A DNA stretch of 64,000 nucleotides from Burkholderia sp. 9120 (lineage in GTDB: Bacteria; Pseudomonadota; Gammaproteobacteria; Burkholderiales; Burkholderiaceae). Made by a program: the position numbers and the translations under genes. The stretch covers positions 1 to 64,000 of the forward strand of contig NZ_JQNA01000002.1 in assembly GCF_000745015.1 (NCBI RefSeq), read 5' to 3'. Below the pieces are notes generated by a model. The model saw only the letters and a list, made by a program, of their open reading frames with translations, ran no database searches and had not been told where the DNA came from. This document shows, one piece after another, positions 53,071 to 61,993 of the stretch; positions within the stretch are counted from its first letter, which is position 1; every line of letters begins with the position of its first letter.

Positions 53071-53390
53071 CTTGGTTCCTCGCGGATGAAGTCATGGATG
53101 ATTAAGCGAGCCTGACCACCAGTGTTGCCGAACAAAAAAACAGAACCATAGAGCCAGTTGACGGGACTCGTTGAGTCCAATTCAGTGTACGCCGCAGAGG
53201 TGACGAAACCCCGACGGTGCGCCCCGTGCCACGCGGGAGCGCAAGCCGTGCCGTAGCGTGCTGCACCAGGCGAAAGCCCGGCACTGGACCTACCCGTCAG
53301 ACAAACCCCCTGCCTACAATTTCCGCACGGATCGCCGGGTCGGTGGCGGCATCCCATGCGTGACCGAAAATCATCCAGGAGAAGAGCTTC
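53071..53390. other. Divergent promoter region with inverted repeat
   Basis: 320 bp between the DUF3311-symporter operon (minus) and the NTF2-like gene (plus). It holds a perfect 6-bp inverted repeat GGACTC-GTT-GAGTCC at 53164-53178, a possible operator. Nothing else recognisable. Confidence 0.4.
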
Positions 53391-53795
53391 ATGGCTCAAA
53401 CACAAACCGCACAACCGCAAGTCACGGCCGAGACGCTCGCCGCGTTTTCCGACGCCTTCAATCGTCACGACGCGCAGGCGTTGATGGGTTTCATGACCGA
53501 AGACTGCGTATTCGACGCGGCTGGCGGGCCGGAAGTCTTCGGCACACGTTTCGTCGGCAGGGAAGCGACGCGCGCGGCGTTCGAAGCGGTCTTCAAGACC
53601 TTCCCCGACGCGCACTGGGGGCAAGGCCGTCACACCGTGAACGGCGAGCGCGGCGTATCCGAATGGCTGTTCACGGGCACGCATGCGGAAGGCTGGCGCA
53701 TCGAGGCGGAAGGCTGCGATCTGTTCGAGTTCCGCGACGGACTGATCGCGGTCAAGCGCGCCTTCCGCAAGGAACGTCCGAAGCAGAACGTTTGA
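53391..53795 (+). CDS. NTF2-like/SnoaL-type small protein
   Basis: 134 aa. SnoaL-fold pattern: LAAFSDAFNRHDAQALMGFM, TRFVGREATRAAFEAVFKTF and CDLFEFRDGLIAVKRAF. Ligand-binding or small hydrolase/isomerase role not predictable. Eighteen bases before the FAD oxidoreductase gene, so likely a functional partner. Confidence 0.88.
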   Translation: MAQTQTAQPQVTAETLAAFSDAFNRHDAQALMGFMTEDCVFDAAGGPEVFGTRFVGREATRAAFEAVFKTFPDAHWGQGRHTVNGERGVSEWLFTGTHAEGWRIEAEGCDLFEFRDGLIAVKRAFRKERPKQNV

Positions 53796-53813
53796 TGCTC
53801 ACAGGAGCCGCAG

Positions 53814-55229
53814 ATGGAGCACAGTGAAATCGAACGCGTCGCGCAGCGTCTGTCGTCGGAGCGCGAGGACGATACCCGCTACGATCCCACCTACGACCCG
53901 CTGGTGTCGCCCGGACCGGGCTGGGGCAAGCAGTACGCGCCGACCTACTGGGTGGCGACCGCCGGCACGCCGCCCGCCGACGACGGCCCGATTACCGCTG
54001 ACGTGGATGTGGACGTGGCGATTATCGGCGGCGGGTATACGGGGCTCGCGACGGCGCTGTGTCTCGCGCGCGAGCACGGCATCAAGGCGGTGGTGCTGGA
54101 AGCCAACAAGACCAGTTGGGGCTGCAGCAGCCGCAACGGCGGGCAAGGGCAGAACGCGTCGGGACGGCTGTCGCGTTCGCAATGGATCGAGCGCTGGGGC
54201 AAAGACGTCGCGCTGAAAATGCACGACGAGATTCAGGAAGGCTTCGACAACTTCAAGTCGCTGATCGCGGAGATCGATTGCGATCCACAACCGGGTGGCC
54301 ACTTTCTGATCGCGCACCGGCCGCGCATCATGCAGAAGCTCGCTGCGGAGGCCAAGGTCTGGAAGGACGTGTTCGGCTATCCGTCGGAGTTGATCGACCG
54401 GCAGACGTTTCAGCGCGAATATGTCAACGACGCGGAAGCGGCCGGCGCGCTGCACGAGCCCGAGGGTATCGGCATCCATGCGCTGAAGCTCGCGTTCGGC
54501 TATCTGCGGCTCGCGCGCGAAGCGGGCGCGAAGGTGCATCCGGCGAGTCCGGTGCTCGGCTGGGAGACCATCAACGGGATTCATCATTTGCGCACGCCGG
54601 GCGGCATGGTTCGCGCGCGCGCGGTGGGGATCGCGACCGGCGCTTATACGGCGCAAACGCTGCATGATTCGTTACGCAGTCGCATCATGCCGATCCTGTC
54701 GAATTCGATGGTGACGCGTCCGCTCACCGCGCAGGAAATCGCCGCGTGCAATTTCCGCACGACCCAGGTGCTGACGGATACGCGCACGCTGCGCTTTTAC
54801 TATCGCTTTCTGCCGGATAACCGCCTGCAGATCGGCAGCCGTTCCGCGATCACCGGCGCCGATGCGCCGAATCCGCGCCACTACGAACTGCTGGTCGACG
54901 GCATGGTCCGCAAGTTTCCCGCGCTGCGCGGCGTCGCGATCGACTACTCGTGGTGGGGCTGGGTGGACGTCAGTCACGACATGATGCCGCGCGTGTTCCA
55001 GCCGGATCCGCGGGAGACGATCTATTACGCGCTGGGTTATGGCGGCAACGGCGTGTCGTATTCGCAGCAGGCCGGGCGGCGGCTGGCCGAACGTATTGCA
55101 GGGAAGGCAGCGAAGGAGACGCTGCCGATTTTCGCGTCGCCCTTGCCGGGGCATCCATTCGCGCCGTTCCGGCGGATCGGCCAGCGGGCGCTGTACCAGT
55201 TGTACTTCCGTCGTGACGAGAAGCCGTAA
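53814..55229 (+). CDS. FAD-dependent amine/amino-acid oxidoreductase (DAO, PuuB-like)
   Basis: 471 aa. Rossmann FAD motif VDVAIIGGGYTGLATALCLA near residue 62, SSRNGGQGQNASGR (gamma-glutamylputrescine-oxidase-like FAD segment), and C-terminal YALGYGGNGVSYSQQAGR. Resembles PuuB/OrdL oxidases acting on secondary amines. Coupled to the NTF2-like gene. Confidence 0.9.
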   Translation: MEHSEIERVAQRLSSEREDDTRYDPTYDPLVSPGPGWGKQYAPTYWVATAGTPPADDGPITADVDVDVAIIGGGYTGLATALCLAREHGIKAVVLEANKTSWGCSSRNGGQGQNASGRLSRSQWIERWGKDVALKMHDEIQEGFDNFKSLIAEIDCDPQPGGHFLIAHRPRIMQKLAAEAKVWKDVFGYPSELIDRQTFQREYVNDAEAAGALHEPEGIGIHALKLAFGYLRLAREAGAKVHPASPVLGWETINGIHHLRTPGGMVRARAVGIATGAYTAQTLHDSLRSRIMPILSNSMVTRPLTAQEIAACNFRTTQVLTDTRTLRFYYRFLPDNRLQIGSRSAITGADAPNPRHYELLVDGMVRKFPALRGVAIDYSWWGWVDVSHDMMPRVFQPDPRETIYYALGYGGNGVSYSQQAGRRLAERIAGKAAKETLPIFASPLPGHPFAPFRRIGQRALYQLYFRRDEKP

Positions 55230-55404
55230 CTCGCGTAGAAATATAAAAAACGGAATGATTTGTATCGGAAAAATAAACTGCGTATCATGAACCGGCGAGG
55301 CCGCGCCACGCTTTTCCGTGTGCGCGGCCCTTGTCGTGAGGCAGGCCAAATACTGGCCAAACACAGGCCAGGCAGGCGACGCACAGAGCACAGAGGAGAG
55401 CGCA

Positions 55405-56382
55405 GTGACCGATATCTCGACAGCCCGACCCGACCGCATGGTTTCGGTGCGCACGGTGTTCGGCATCGATTCAGGCTTGATGGTGCCGGCCTTCAGCGAA
55501 CGCGACGACCACGTGCCGGACATCGACGAGGTGTACCGCTTCAATCCCGAGGTGACGCTGGCGATTCTCGCCGGCTTCATGCGCGAGCGCCGCGTGATGG
55601 TGCAGGGTTTGCACGGCACCGGTAAATCCACCCATATCGAACAGGTTGCCGCACGCCTGAACTGGCCGTGCGTGCGCGTGAATCTCGACGGTCATATCAG
55701 CCGCCTCGATCTGGTCGGCAAAGACACGATCGTCGTGCGCGACGATCTGCAGGTGACCGAGTTTCAGGAAGGCATCGTGCCGTGGGCGTTGCAGCGTCCC
55801 ATGGCGCTGATCTTCGACGAATACGACGCGGGCCGACCGGACGTGATGTTCGTGATCCAGCGCATTCTCGAACGCGACGGCAAGTTCACGCTGCTCGATC
55901 AGAATCGCGTGATTCATCCGCATCCTTTTTTCCGGCTATTTGCTACGACCAATACGGTCGGGCTCGGCAATCTGAACGGTTTGTATCACGGCACGCAGTT
56001 GCTGAATCACGCGCAGATGGACCGCTGGAATGTGGTGGCCACACTCAATTACCTGCCGCGCGAAGAAGAGGCGAGCATCGTGCAGGCGCGCGTGCCGGAG
56101 CTGGCCGATGAGGCCGGCCGCAGGCTGATCGAGTCGATGATCAGCGTCGCCGATCTGACGCGCAAAGGCTTCGCCACCGGCGATCTGTCGACGCTGATGT
56201 CGCCGCGCACGGTGATCGACTGGGCGGAAAACTGCCAGATTTTCCGCGACCCGGCGCTCGCGTTTCGCCTCACGTTCGTCAACAAGTGCGACGAGGCCGA
56301 ACGGGCGATCGTCGCCGAATATTTTCAGCGCTGCTTCGACCGAGAACTGGACAGTGAGGTCCGCTCCACGGAGGCGCAATGA
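55405..56382 (+). CDS. cobS: CobS-type AAA+ ATPase (cobaltochelatase subunit family)
   Basis: 325 aa from GTG 55405; GGAG eight bases upstream decides this start, and the longer in-frame extension lacks character. Walker A GLHGTGKSTHIEQVA, Walker B ALIFDEYDAG, and the FATTNTVGLGNLNGLYHGTQ segment are CobS signatures. ATGA overlap with cobT. The CobST complex drives cobalt insertion with CobN; CobN is not in this window. Confidence 0.92.
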   Translation: MTDISTARPDRMVSVRTVFGIDSGLMVPAFSERDDHVPDIDEVYRFNPEVTLAILAGFMRERRVMVQGLHGTGKSTHIEQVAARLNWPCVRVNLDGHISRLDLVGKDTIVVRDDLQVTEFQEGIVPWALQRPMALIFDEYDAGRPDVMFVIQRILERDGKFTLLDQNRVIHPHPFFRLFATTNTVGLGNLNGLYHGTQLLNHAQMDRWNVVATLNYLPREEEASIVQARVPELADEAGRRLIESMISVADLTRKGFATGDLSTLMSPRTVIDWAENCQIFRDPALAFRLTFVNKCDEAERAIVAEYFQRCFDRELDSEVRSTEAQ

Positions 56383-58103
56383 GCGCCGCCGAGCGACAAG
56401 CGGCGCGTCGTGCGGAGCAGCGGCAGAATCTGTGCGCGGCGGCCGCGCGCGCGTTCACCGGCGACGCGCAATTGCATTACCGCGCCGGCCGTTTGTGTCG
56501 CGGGTTGCGTCCGCTGCCGCTGCATGCACCGCATCTGCGCACCGATCCGCAAGTGGACGATCTGGCCTCGCTGCGCGGTGCGGCGGATGGCGCGGCGTTG
56601 CGGCTCACGCATTCGGACGCGGTTCTGCACGCGAGCCTTTGCCCTACGGAGCCGGTCGAACGTTTGCTGTTCGAACTGTTCGAGCAACTGCGGTGCGAAG
56701 CGCTGGCGCCGGTTGCGATGCCGGGGCTTGTGCACAATCTGCGGCATCGTTTCGAAACGTGGTCGCGTGCTTTTTGTCGCGCGGGATTGGCGGATGGGCA
56801 CCTTGGGATTCTGCTTTATACGGTTGCGCAGATCGTCTGGTCGCGATTGTCGGGCTGGCCCGTGCTGGAGGAAAGTGAAGGTCTGATCGAAGCGACGCGC
56901 GCCGCGATCACGCCGACGTTGGGCGTGTCGCTCGCGGCACTGCGTCGGCATCGCGCAGAACAGCGCGTGTTCGCGCTTCATGCGCTCGAACTGGCGCGTC
57001 TGGTTGGCGTGATGATGCGCGAAGCGCGTGGGGACGCCGCAGAAGAGGACGTAGACGCGCTCGAAGACGATGAAGCCGTGCGCGTGATGTTCGCGCTATG
57101 GTTCGATTCCGACGCCGGCGAGCAGGTCGACATGGGTCTTGCGGCCACTGGTGACAGCCGCGTGCTGCGAGAGGCCGATCAGCGTTATCAGGCCTACACG
57201 ACACGCTATGACCGCGAGCTTGTGCCCGCCCCAGGAATTCGAAGGGAGTTGCTCGCGCAATACCGCGACCAGCTCGATCAACGAATCGCCGCGCAACGCA
57301 TCAACGTGCCCCGGCTCGCGTATGCGCTGAAGGCGGCGCTTGCCGTGCCGCGTCGCGATGGCTGGTCGTTCGGCGAAGAGCAGGGGCGTGTGGACGGTCG
57401 CCGGCTCGCGCAACTCGTCAGCTCGCCGGGCGAGCGGCGTCTGTTTCTGCTCGATCGTTACCGGCCGATGGCCGATTGCATGGTGAGTTTTCTGATCGAC
57501 TGTTCGGGGTCGATGCGGGCACATATCGAACAGGTCGCGGTGCTGGTCGACGTGCTCACGCGTGCGCTCGATCAGGCCGGCGTCGCGACTGAAGTGCTCG
57601 GGTTTAGTACTGGAGCATGGAATGGTGGGCGGGCAAGGTTGGACTGGTTGGCCGGTGGCAGGCCACAGCATCCGGGACGTCTGAACGAAGTCGCTCATCT
57701 CGTGTTCAAGGATGCCGCGACGAGTTGGCGGCGCGCGCGCACGAATCTCGCCGCGTTGTTCAAGGCCGATCTGTTTCGTGAAGGCGTGGACGGTGAAGCG
57801 GTCGATTGGGCATGCACGCGTTTGCGCGCGCGCACGGAGCCTCGGCGGATTTTGATCGTGATTTCGGACGGTAGTCCGATGGACAGCGCGACCGCGCAGG
57901 TCAACGACGCGTATTACCTCGACAATCATCTGAAGCTGGTGGTCGCGCGCAATGAAGCGGCGCGCGATGTCGAAGTGTTGGGGCTTGGGGTAGGGCTTGA
58001 TCTGAGTCCGTATTACCAGCGCTGTCTTGCGGTGGATCTGTCGACGCCGCCGGATATGGCGCTGTTCGGTGAAGTGGTGAGCTGGATTGGCGCGCGGCGG
58101 TAG
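56379..58103 (+). CDS. cobT: CobT-type cobaltochelatase subunit with VWA domain
   Basis: 574 aa, somewhat shorter than the roughly 630-aa reference CobT. An acidic stretch (EEDVDALEDDEAV) sits mid-protein, and a C-terminal VWA domain has a complete MIDAS start IDCSGSM near residue 370 and VISDGSPMD. Paired with CobS as in cobaltochelatase; the B12-specific role is family knowledge, since no other cob biosynthesis gene adjoins. Confidence 0.9.
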   Translation: MSAAERQAARRAEQRQNLCAAAARAFTGDAQLHYRAGRLCRGLRPLPLHAPHLRTDPQVDDLASLRGAADGAALRLTHSDAVLHASLCPTEPVERLLFELFEQLRCEALAPVAMPGLVHNLRHRFETWSRAFCRAGLADGHLGILLYTVAQIVWSRLSGWPVLEESEGLIEATRAAITPTLGVSLAALRRHRAEQRVFALHALELARLVGVMMREARGDAAEEDVDALEDDEAVRVMFALWFDSDAGEQVDMGLAATGDSRVLREADQRYQAYTTRYDRELVPAPGIRRELLAQYRDQLDQRIAAQRINVPRLAYALKAALAVPRRDGWSFGEEQGRVDGRRLAQLVSSPGERRLFLLDRYRPMADCMVSFLIDCSGSMRAHIEQVAVLVDVLTRALDQAGVATEVLGFSTGAWNGGRARLDWLAGGRPQHPGRLNEVAHLVFKDAATSWRRARTNLAALFKADLFREGVDGEAVDWACTRLRARTEPRRILIVISDGSPMDSATAQVNDAYYLDNHLKLVVARNEAARDVEVLGLGVGLDLSPYYQRCLAVDLSTPPDMALFGEVVSWIGARR

Positions 58104-58171
58104 GGGGCTTGGGCCGTGCGGATGGTGTGAGGTTGCACCGATCACGTCGCGCTGCGAATTCAACGCAGGGA

Positions 58172-58600
58172 CTATGACTCTCGTTGAAGACTGAGAATCG
58201 CCCTTCCTATCGGGTTGCCTGGCACTAACGGATTCGGCATCCAGGCCGTACTGACTTCGAGCGTGTCTCCGTCGAGCTTGTAGAAGCGTTCCTGCTCAGT
58301 GCCGTTCCAGGCTTCGTTCCAGCACGAGTCGATCTTTACGATGAACCTGTCGCGTTCTATCCGATATCGTCCTGTATAGGCCATCACGGTGCGGAAGAGT
58401 GCCACCATTTTCTCGTCTGTATTGCCTGGCTCGCGTGCCTGTGCAGTGACTAGTACCATCATTCGGTCATCCGCGCTGAACATAAGGTACCCGTTGGGAT
58501 CGGCGCCCCACGGTTGAGTACGCTCCTTTGAATCCTGAAGCTCGGTTTCAAAGGAAACCAATCGCCAGTTACCGTGGAGATTTGTGTCGTGCTCGGACAT
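58172..58600 (-). CDS. Lipocalin-like domain protein
   Basis: 142 aa from ATG 58600 with a GGGAAGGGA Shine-Dalgarno; the upstream in-frame extension is unsupported. HGNWRLVSFETEL, GYLMFSADDRMMVLVTA and RYRIERDRFIVKI are the lipocalin-like (PF13924-type) barrel pattern. No signal peptide. Function unknown. Confidence 0.82.
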   Translation of the reverse strand: MSEHDTNLHGNWRLVSFETELQDSKERTQPWGADPNGYLMFSADDRMMVLVTAQAREPGNTDEKMVALFRTVMAYTGRYRIERDRFIVKIDSCWNEAWNGTEQERFYKLDGDTLEVSTAWMPNPLVPGNPIGRAILSLQRES

Positions 58601-58751
58601 ATTCCCTTCCCGTAGTGGTTCGCCTGAATGTAGCTGCATGTCGAATGTTTGAGATAGCGCCTGTTTTTCAAGAAGCCCGACGGCCGAATGACCAGGAGAA
58701 TGTCTCCATTGCCGATAGGCTTGCTCAACGTGTACCCACCGGCTACGGATC

Positions 58752-59432
58752 TTACTGTTCCTGGGCGCTTGTGGCTCGCCTCCATACGCCTGCCAGCGTC
58801 GCAGGCACCCATTGCTCGGCCGGGCAGCGACTCCAGGTGTCGGCAAGGAAAATCATCGATTCGTCACCACTCGTCTGCCGAGCCTTCTCCAGCTCCAACA
58901 ACAGCAGCGTACCTGCGGAGTAGGGGCAGCCACCGACCGTTCCACTCGATGTCGCTTGGCGAAGGACCACGCCCGGGGCGAAAAGGCAGCGATCGCTGAC
59001 CATCTCGGGCGAGAGTGTCTGCCGCACCGAGGCATCGAGATAAAGACTATGCATTTGATTCAGGCCTTTTGCGACATTGTGTATTGCTACGGCGACCGCG
59101 TGGACACCTGCAAGGTCTCCGCCGACCATTGGAGCGAGTAACGCCTTCGCGCGGGTCATTTTGCCGGTTATTTGCCAAGCCAGATTGCGCAGCGTATTTC
59201 CCGGCGCAAGCGACGCGGCAATCACTTGCGCAGCGGCCCAGGTGGCTTCGCCGGCTTCGAAGCTGGGACTGAATAAACGGCCTATGACCTGCTGCACAAG
59301 CGGCCCGACTGCTACGGCAGAGTTTGTGTCGCGAACCCACGCTGCCAGCGGCTCCAGATCGACGGGGGCCGCGCGAAATATCTTGCAGGAAGTACGGCGC
59401 TCGTAGGTGTGGCAAACGAGATGGTCAAACAT
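58752..59432 (-). CDS. Unrecognised 226-aa protein
   Basis: Start at ATG 59432 because GGAG is six bases upstream; ATG 59483 would add 17 residues with an extra CRxC pair. Helix-rich, with Cys at MFDHLVCHTYERRTSC, a Gly/Ala helix (MVGGDLAGVHAVAVAIHNVA) and SSGTVGGCPYSAGTLLLLEL near the end. The tail faintly recalls the cytochrome P450 K-helix/AGT region, but there is no haem-Cys loop, so I do not assign it. Confidence 0.55.
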   Translation of the reverse strand: MFDHLVCHTYERRTSCKIFRAAPVDLEPLAAWVRDTNSAVAVGPLVQQVIGRLFSPSFEAGEATWAAAQVIAASLAPGNTLRNLAWQITGKMTRAKALLAPMVGGDLAGVHAVAVAIHNVAKGLNQMHSLYLDASVRQTLSPEMVSDRCLFAPGVVLRQATSSGTVGGCPYSAGTLLLLELEKARQTSGDESMIFLADTWSRCPAEQWVPATLAGVWRRATSAQEQ

Positions 59433-59817
59433 GGCGCACTCCCGGCATCGGTGCTTAATCGTTACGCCGGGTTTTGGCTTCATCCGCTTGATCTGCCGCG
59501 AATTGCAATTTTGGTCTCAGTCGGCTCAAGAATCGCAAAAGTTGCAGCGCCGGCTATCGCTGGCGCTTGCATTGGGATCGCTATCCGCTCGGCTTGCGGG
59601 GCGCTTCTTTAAGCTCGACGCTCACCCGATGGCGAAATTATGGACATGTCTGAACGTCAGACACAATCGGACATTCAAAACGGGCCATCGGCACAACCCC
59701 GAGCGGCCGTACCCGGCCGAACCCAGTCTCCGCCCGCATGAATTGGCTACTTTTTCTGAAAGTACAACCTCGATGCAAATCAGGAGGCACCACGGCGATA
59801 GACACAAGGTGCTGCCA
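59433..59817. other. Gene-free stretch beside a truncated cyclase gene
   Basis: 385 bp with no supportable gene in either direction. On the minus strand this is where the ferredoxin and cyclase parts of the broken gene at 59818-60579 would be expected, but neither a Cys-rich 2Fe-2S motif nor a cyclase motif can be read. Confidence 0.5.
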
Positions 59818-60579
59818 TTACGCAGCATCGCGCCCACTATCAAGGGTTCTCTGCAATCTCCGACGCTCAAGCCCGTTACGCAATTGCCCCGCAACAAAAG
59901 CGCTGGCGATCACCGCCAGATAAAACGTAACGAGGTTATGACGCCAGCTTTCGAGGGCGAATTGATGCGCAACCAGTTTCGGATCGAGCGCTGGCAGAGT
60001 GAAGTTCTTTGCCTCGACGGCGCGCATCATCCGGAAAAAGCCCACCGCGGACAGCAGCGGCAACAGGGTGACTAGCGCCAGCAGCGCAGGCTTCAGTCGA
60101 CGAGCCAACGGATAGTGGCGCAATCGGAACCACAGTCCAAGGCATCCGTGTATCCAGCCGGGTGCGAGCAGAGCAAGTTGCAAACCCTGCTTGCCGCTCA
60201 TGAGCAGCGCGACGATGACGCGTTCATAGTCGGGTTCAAAGCCATAGAGCGAGGACGCAAGGCGCGTTGTCACCGCATGGCGTATGAGCAGCAGCGGCAG
60301 GCTAAGGCCTGCCCAAAGGCGGATCCATTCGGCGGGTGGCAACGTCCAGTGGCGACGGTCATATATCGTGCGCAACGCCAGCGAGAAATGCAGCGCCGCC
60401 GCACCGTATAGCGCGATCGTGCCAGCCTTGCTTCGCCAGAGTCGCAGCGCCAATGCGAGTCCGTGTCCGGCAAGCTCGAGTGACCAGATCCCGAGCGCAT
60501 GATTGACCAGGTGGAAAAAAAGATAGATGAGCAGCACCACACCCGACCCGAGTTGCAAACGGCGCAGAATGGAGTGCAT
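59818..60579 (-). pseudogene. Truncated class III cyclase: haem/membrane anchor only
   Basis: About 253 aa from ATG 60579 (TTG 60591 possible). LQLGSGVVLLIYLFFHLVNHALG, LRTIYDRRHWTLPPAEWIRLW and WIHGCLGLWFRLRHYPLARR form the SdhC-like diheme membrane anchor seen at the N-terminus of Burkholderiales adenylate/guanylate cyclases. The usual following 2Fe-2S ferredoxin and cyclase catalytic domains are missing; the frame stops at 59818. His residues of the anchor remain. Either a pseudogene or a retained stand-alone anchor. Confidence 0.65.
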
Positions 60580-60591
60580 CTGAACGTTCAA

Positions 60592-61022
60592 CTCGCGGTA
60601 GCGGCGAATATGCCGATCATCGCTTTGCCATTTGCTTTCTGGTGAGCACGGCGCTCCCGCTTCGTGCGGGCAAGGTGCGCCGGGTGCAATCGAATAAAAC
60701 GCTCGATGATGTCCATTTTGACCCTCTCTTCCGTGTGTGCTTTCCTTGCAAGACTATTCGCGAGGGCCGTTTATTCCCTCATTCGTCCGGCGACAGGCGA
60801 CAGGCAAGGGCAGGCAGACGCGCGTCGTTGCCGCGTTGAGCGCGTGGAAATCTCACGGGAAGAGGGGCGACCAATCTCTCGAAAGCGTCGCCCCGATGGC
60901 TGCGCTATGACCTATGGCCGCCGGCGGGTTCGATCCGGTTACCGGGTTCCAGGAGTTGATGATCCATAGCGAGCCGCGAGGTCAGCCGGGCTGAGTCGCG
61001 CACGCCGTTGTTCAGCTTTTGC
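60592..61022. other. Gene-free stretch between cyclase anchor and FlgM
   Basis: 431 bp without a supportable gene. A short direct repeat GGCGACAGGCGACAGGC lies near 60790. No flgN homologue is readable after flgM. Confidence 0.4.
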
Positions 61023-61334
61023 TCAAGGCGTTTTCGTTTGCAGCAAATCACGCGCGTGGCCGAGCATGCCATCGGCGATCTTGCCCGAGTCGATCTGGTA
61101 GCTACCGTCACGCAACGCGGCCTTGATCGACTCGACCTTCGCCGTATCGATGTCCGAATCGCCTGACGTGTGCACCGCCGACATTGACGAGAGACTGACG
61201 GTCGAATTCTGCGCGTCGGCAGCGCTGATCGGTTGCACGGACTCGACCGCGCCCTCCGCATCGCTATTGACGGTTGTGCCTCGTGCGCCGCTCTGTCGAG
61301 CTGTGAGCGGATAATTGCTGGATTCAATCTTCAT
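61023..61334 (-). CDS. flgM: FlgM-family anti-sigma-28 factor
   Basis: 103 aa from ATG 61334. The N-terminal region is polar and disordered; the C-terminal sigma-28-binding part is VSLSSMS then DIDTAKVESIKAALRDGSY, QIDSGKIADGMLGHARDLL, a clear FlgM signature. It holds back FliA until the flagellar hook is complete. No flgA, flgN or other flagellar gene is adjacent, so this is either a displaced or a second copy. Confidence 0.88.
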   Translation of the reverse strand: MKIESSNYPLTARQSGARGTTVNSDAEGAVESVQPISAADAQNSTVSLSSMSAVHTSGDSDIDTAKVESIKAALRDGSYQIDSGKIADGMLGHARDLLQTKTP

Positions 61335-61523
61335 GGTATATGTTCCCCATCTGTTGAATCCTTTAACGGTCCCGCGTTTGAAATCTTCACCCTGTCGCAT
61401 GAAGCGCAACGGTGCCAGGGGTCCGTTTCAAGCCGCCAAGCCTTGCTGGGCGGGACCTGCAGCCACCTGGAACAAATTGAAACAAAGTGTGAGCAATACC
61501 ACACAGCACCCCATTTACCACGT

Positions 61524-61949
61524 GTGAACAAACGTATCCGCCGCCCTTTACCGCCGCAATGGCCCTTTCCGCCGCGTCGCGATGTCGCTGGTCGCTCGTT
61601 AGGCGATCTCGTCGCGCTTCAATATTGCGGCGCGGAGTCGTGGCTCTGGCAATGCCGCTGCGGCGGGCATGTAACTGCCGCGCTGAAGAAGGTGGAAAGC
61701 GGAGAAGTGCAGGATTGCGGTTGCCGTGAGCAGCGTCGTGTGTGGCGGTCGCGGCCGGGCTCCCCCGCGCTGAAAAGCGGCGAGGTTTTCGGCCAGTTGA
61801 CAACGCTGCGGTACGCCGGCGATGGATTGTGGACTTGCCGCTGCGAATGCGGTGCCGAAACGACCGTGAGCGCCGGTCGGCTGCGAACGGGCAGGGCGCG
61901 CTCGTGCGGCGTTTCTTGCCTTGCGGCGTCGACGGATCGGGCGGCATAG
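61524..61949 (+). CDS. Protein with two tandem Cys-rich (zinc-ribbon-like) modules
   Basis: 141 aa from GTG 61524 (no ATG in frame nearby). Two copies of one module: GRSLGDLVALQYCGAESWLW-QCRCGG ... VQDCGC, then GEVFGQLTTLRYAGDGLWTC-RCECGA ... RSCGVSC. The pattern W.C.C.C...CGC is that of the small zinc-binding repeats found in phage and mobile-element proteins and next to AP2/HNH domains. No nuclease domain is attached. Start is uncertain because no Shine-Dalgarno is evident. Confidence 0.6.
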   Translation: MNKRIRRPLPPQWPFPPRRDVAGRSLGDLVALQYCGAESWLWQCRCGGHVTAALKKVESGEVQDCGCREQRRVWRSRPGSPALKSGEVFGQLTTLRYAGDGLWTCRCECGAETTVSAGRLRTGRARSCGVSCLAASTDRAA

Positions 61950-61993
61950 CCCGACCCTCTGCCCATCAGATAGGCTTCAAAGCGCAACGATCC

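Noticed and set aside
51436..53115. 559-codon plus-strand ORF across the symporter gene
   Set aside because: Shadow of the SSS gene, which has membrane helices and family motifs on the minus strand.
59407..60075. 222-codon plus-strand ORF
   Set aside because: No domain character; opposite strand has the cyclase anchor helices.
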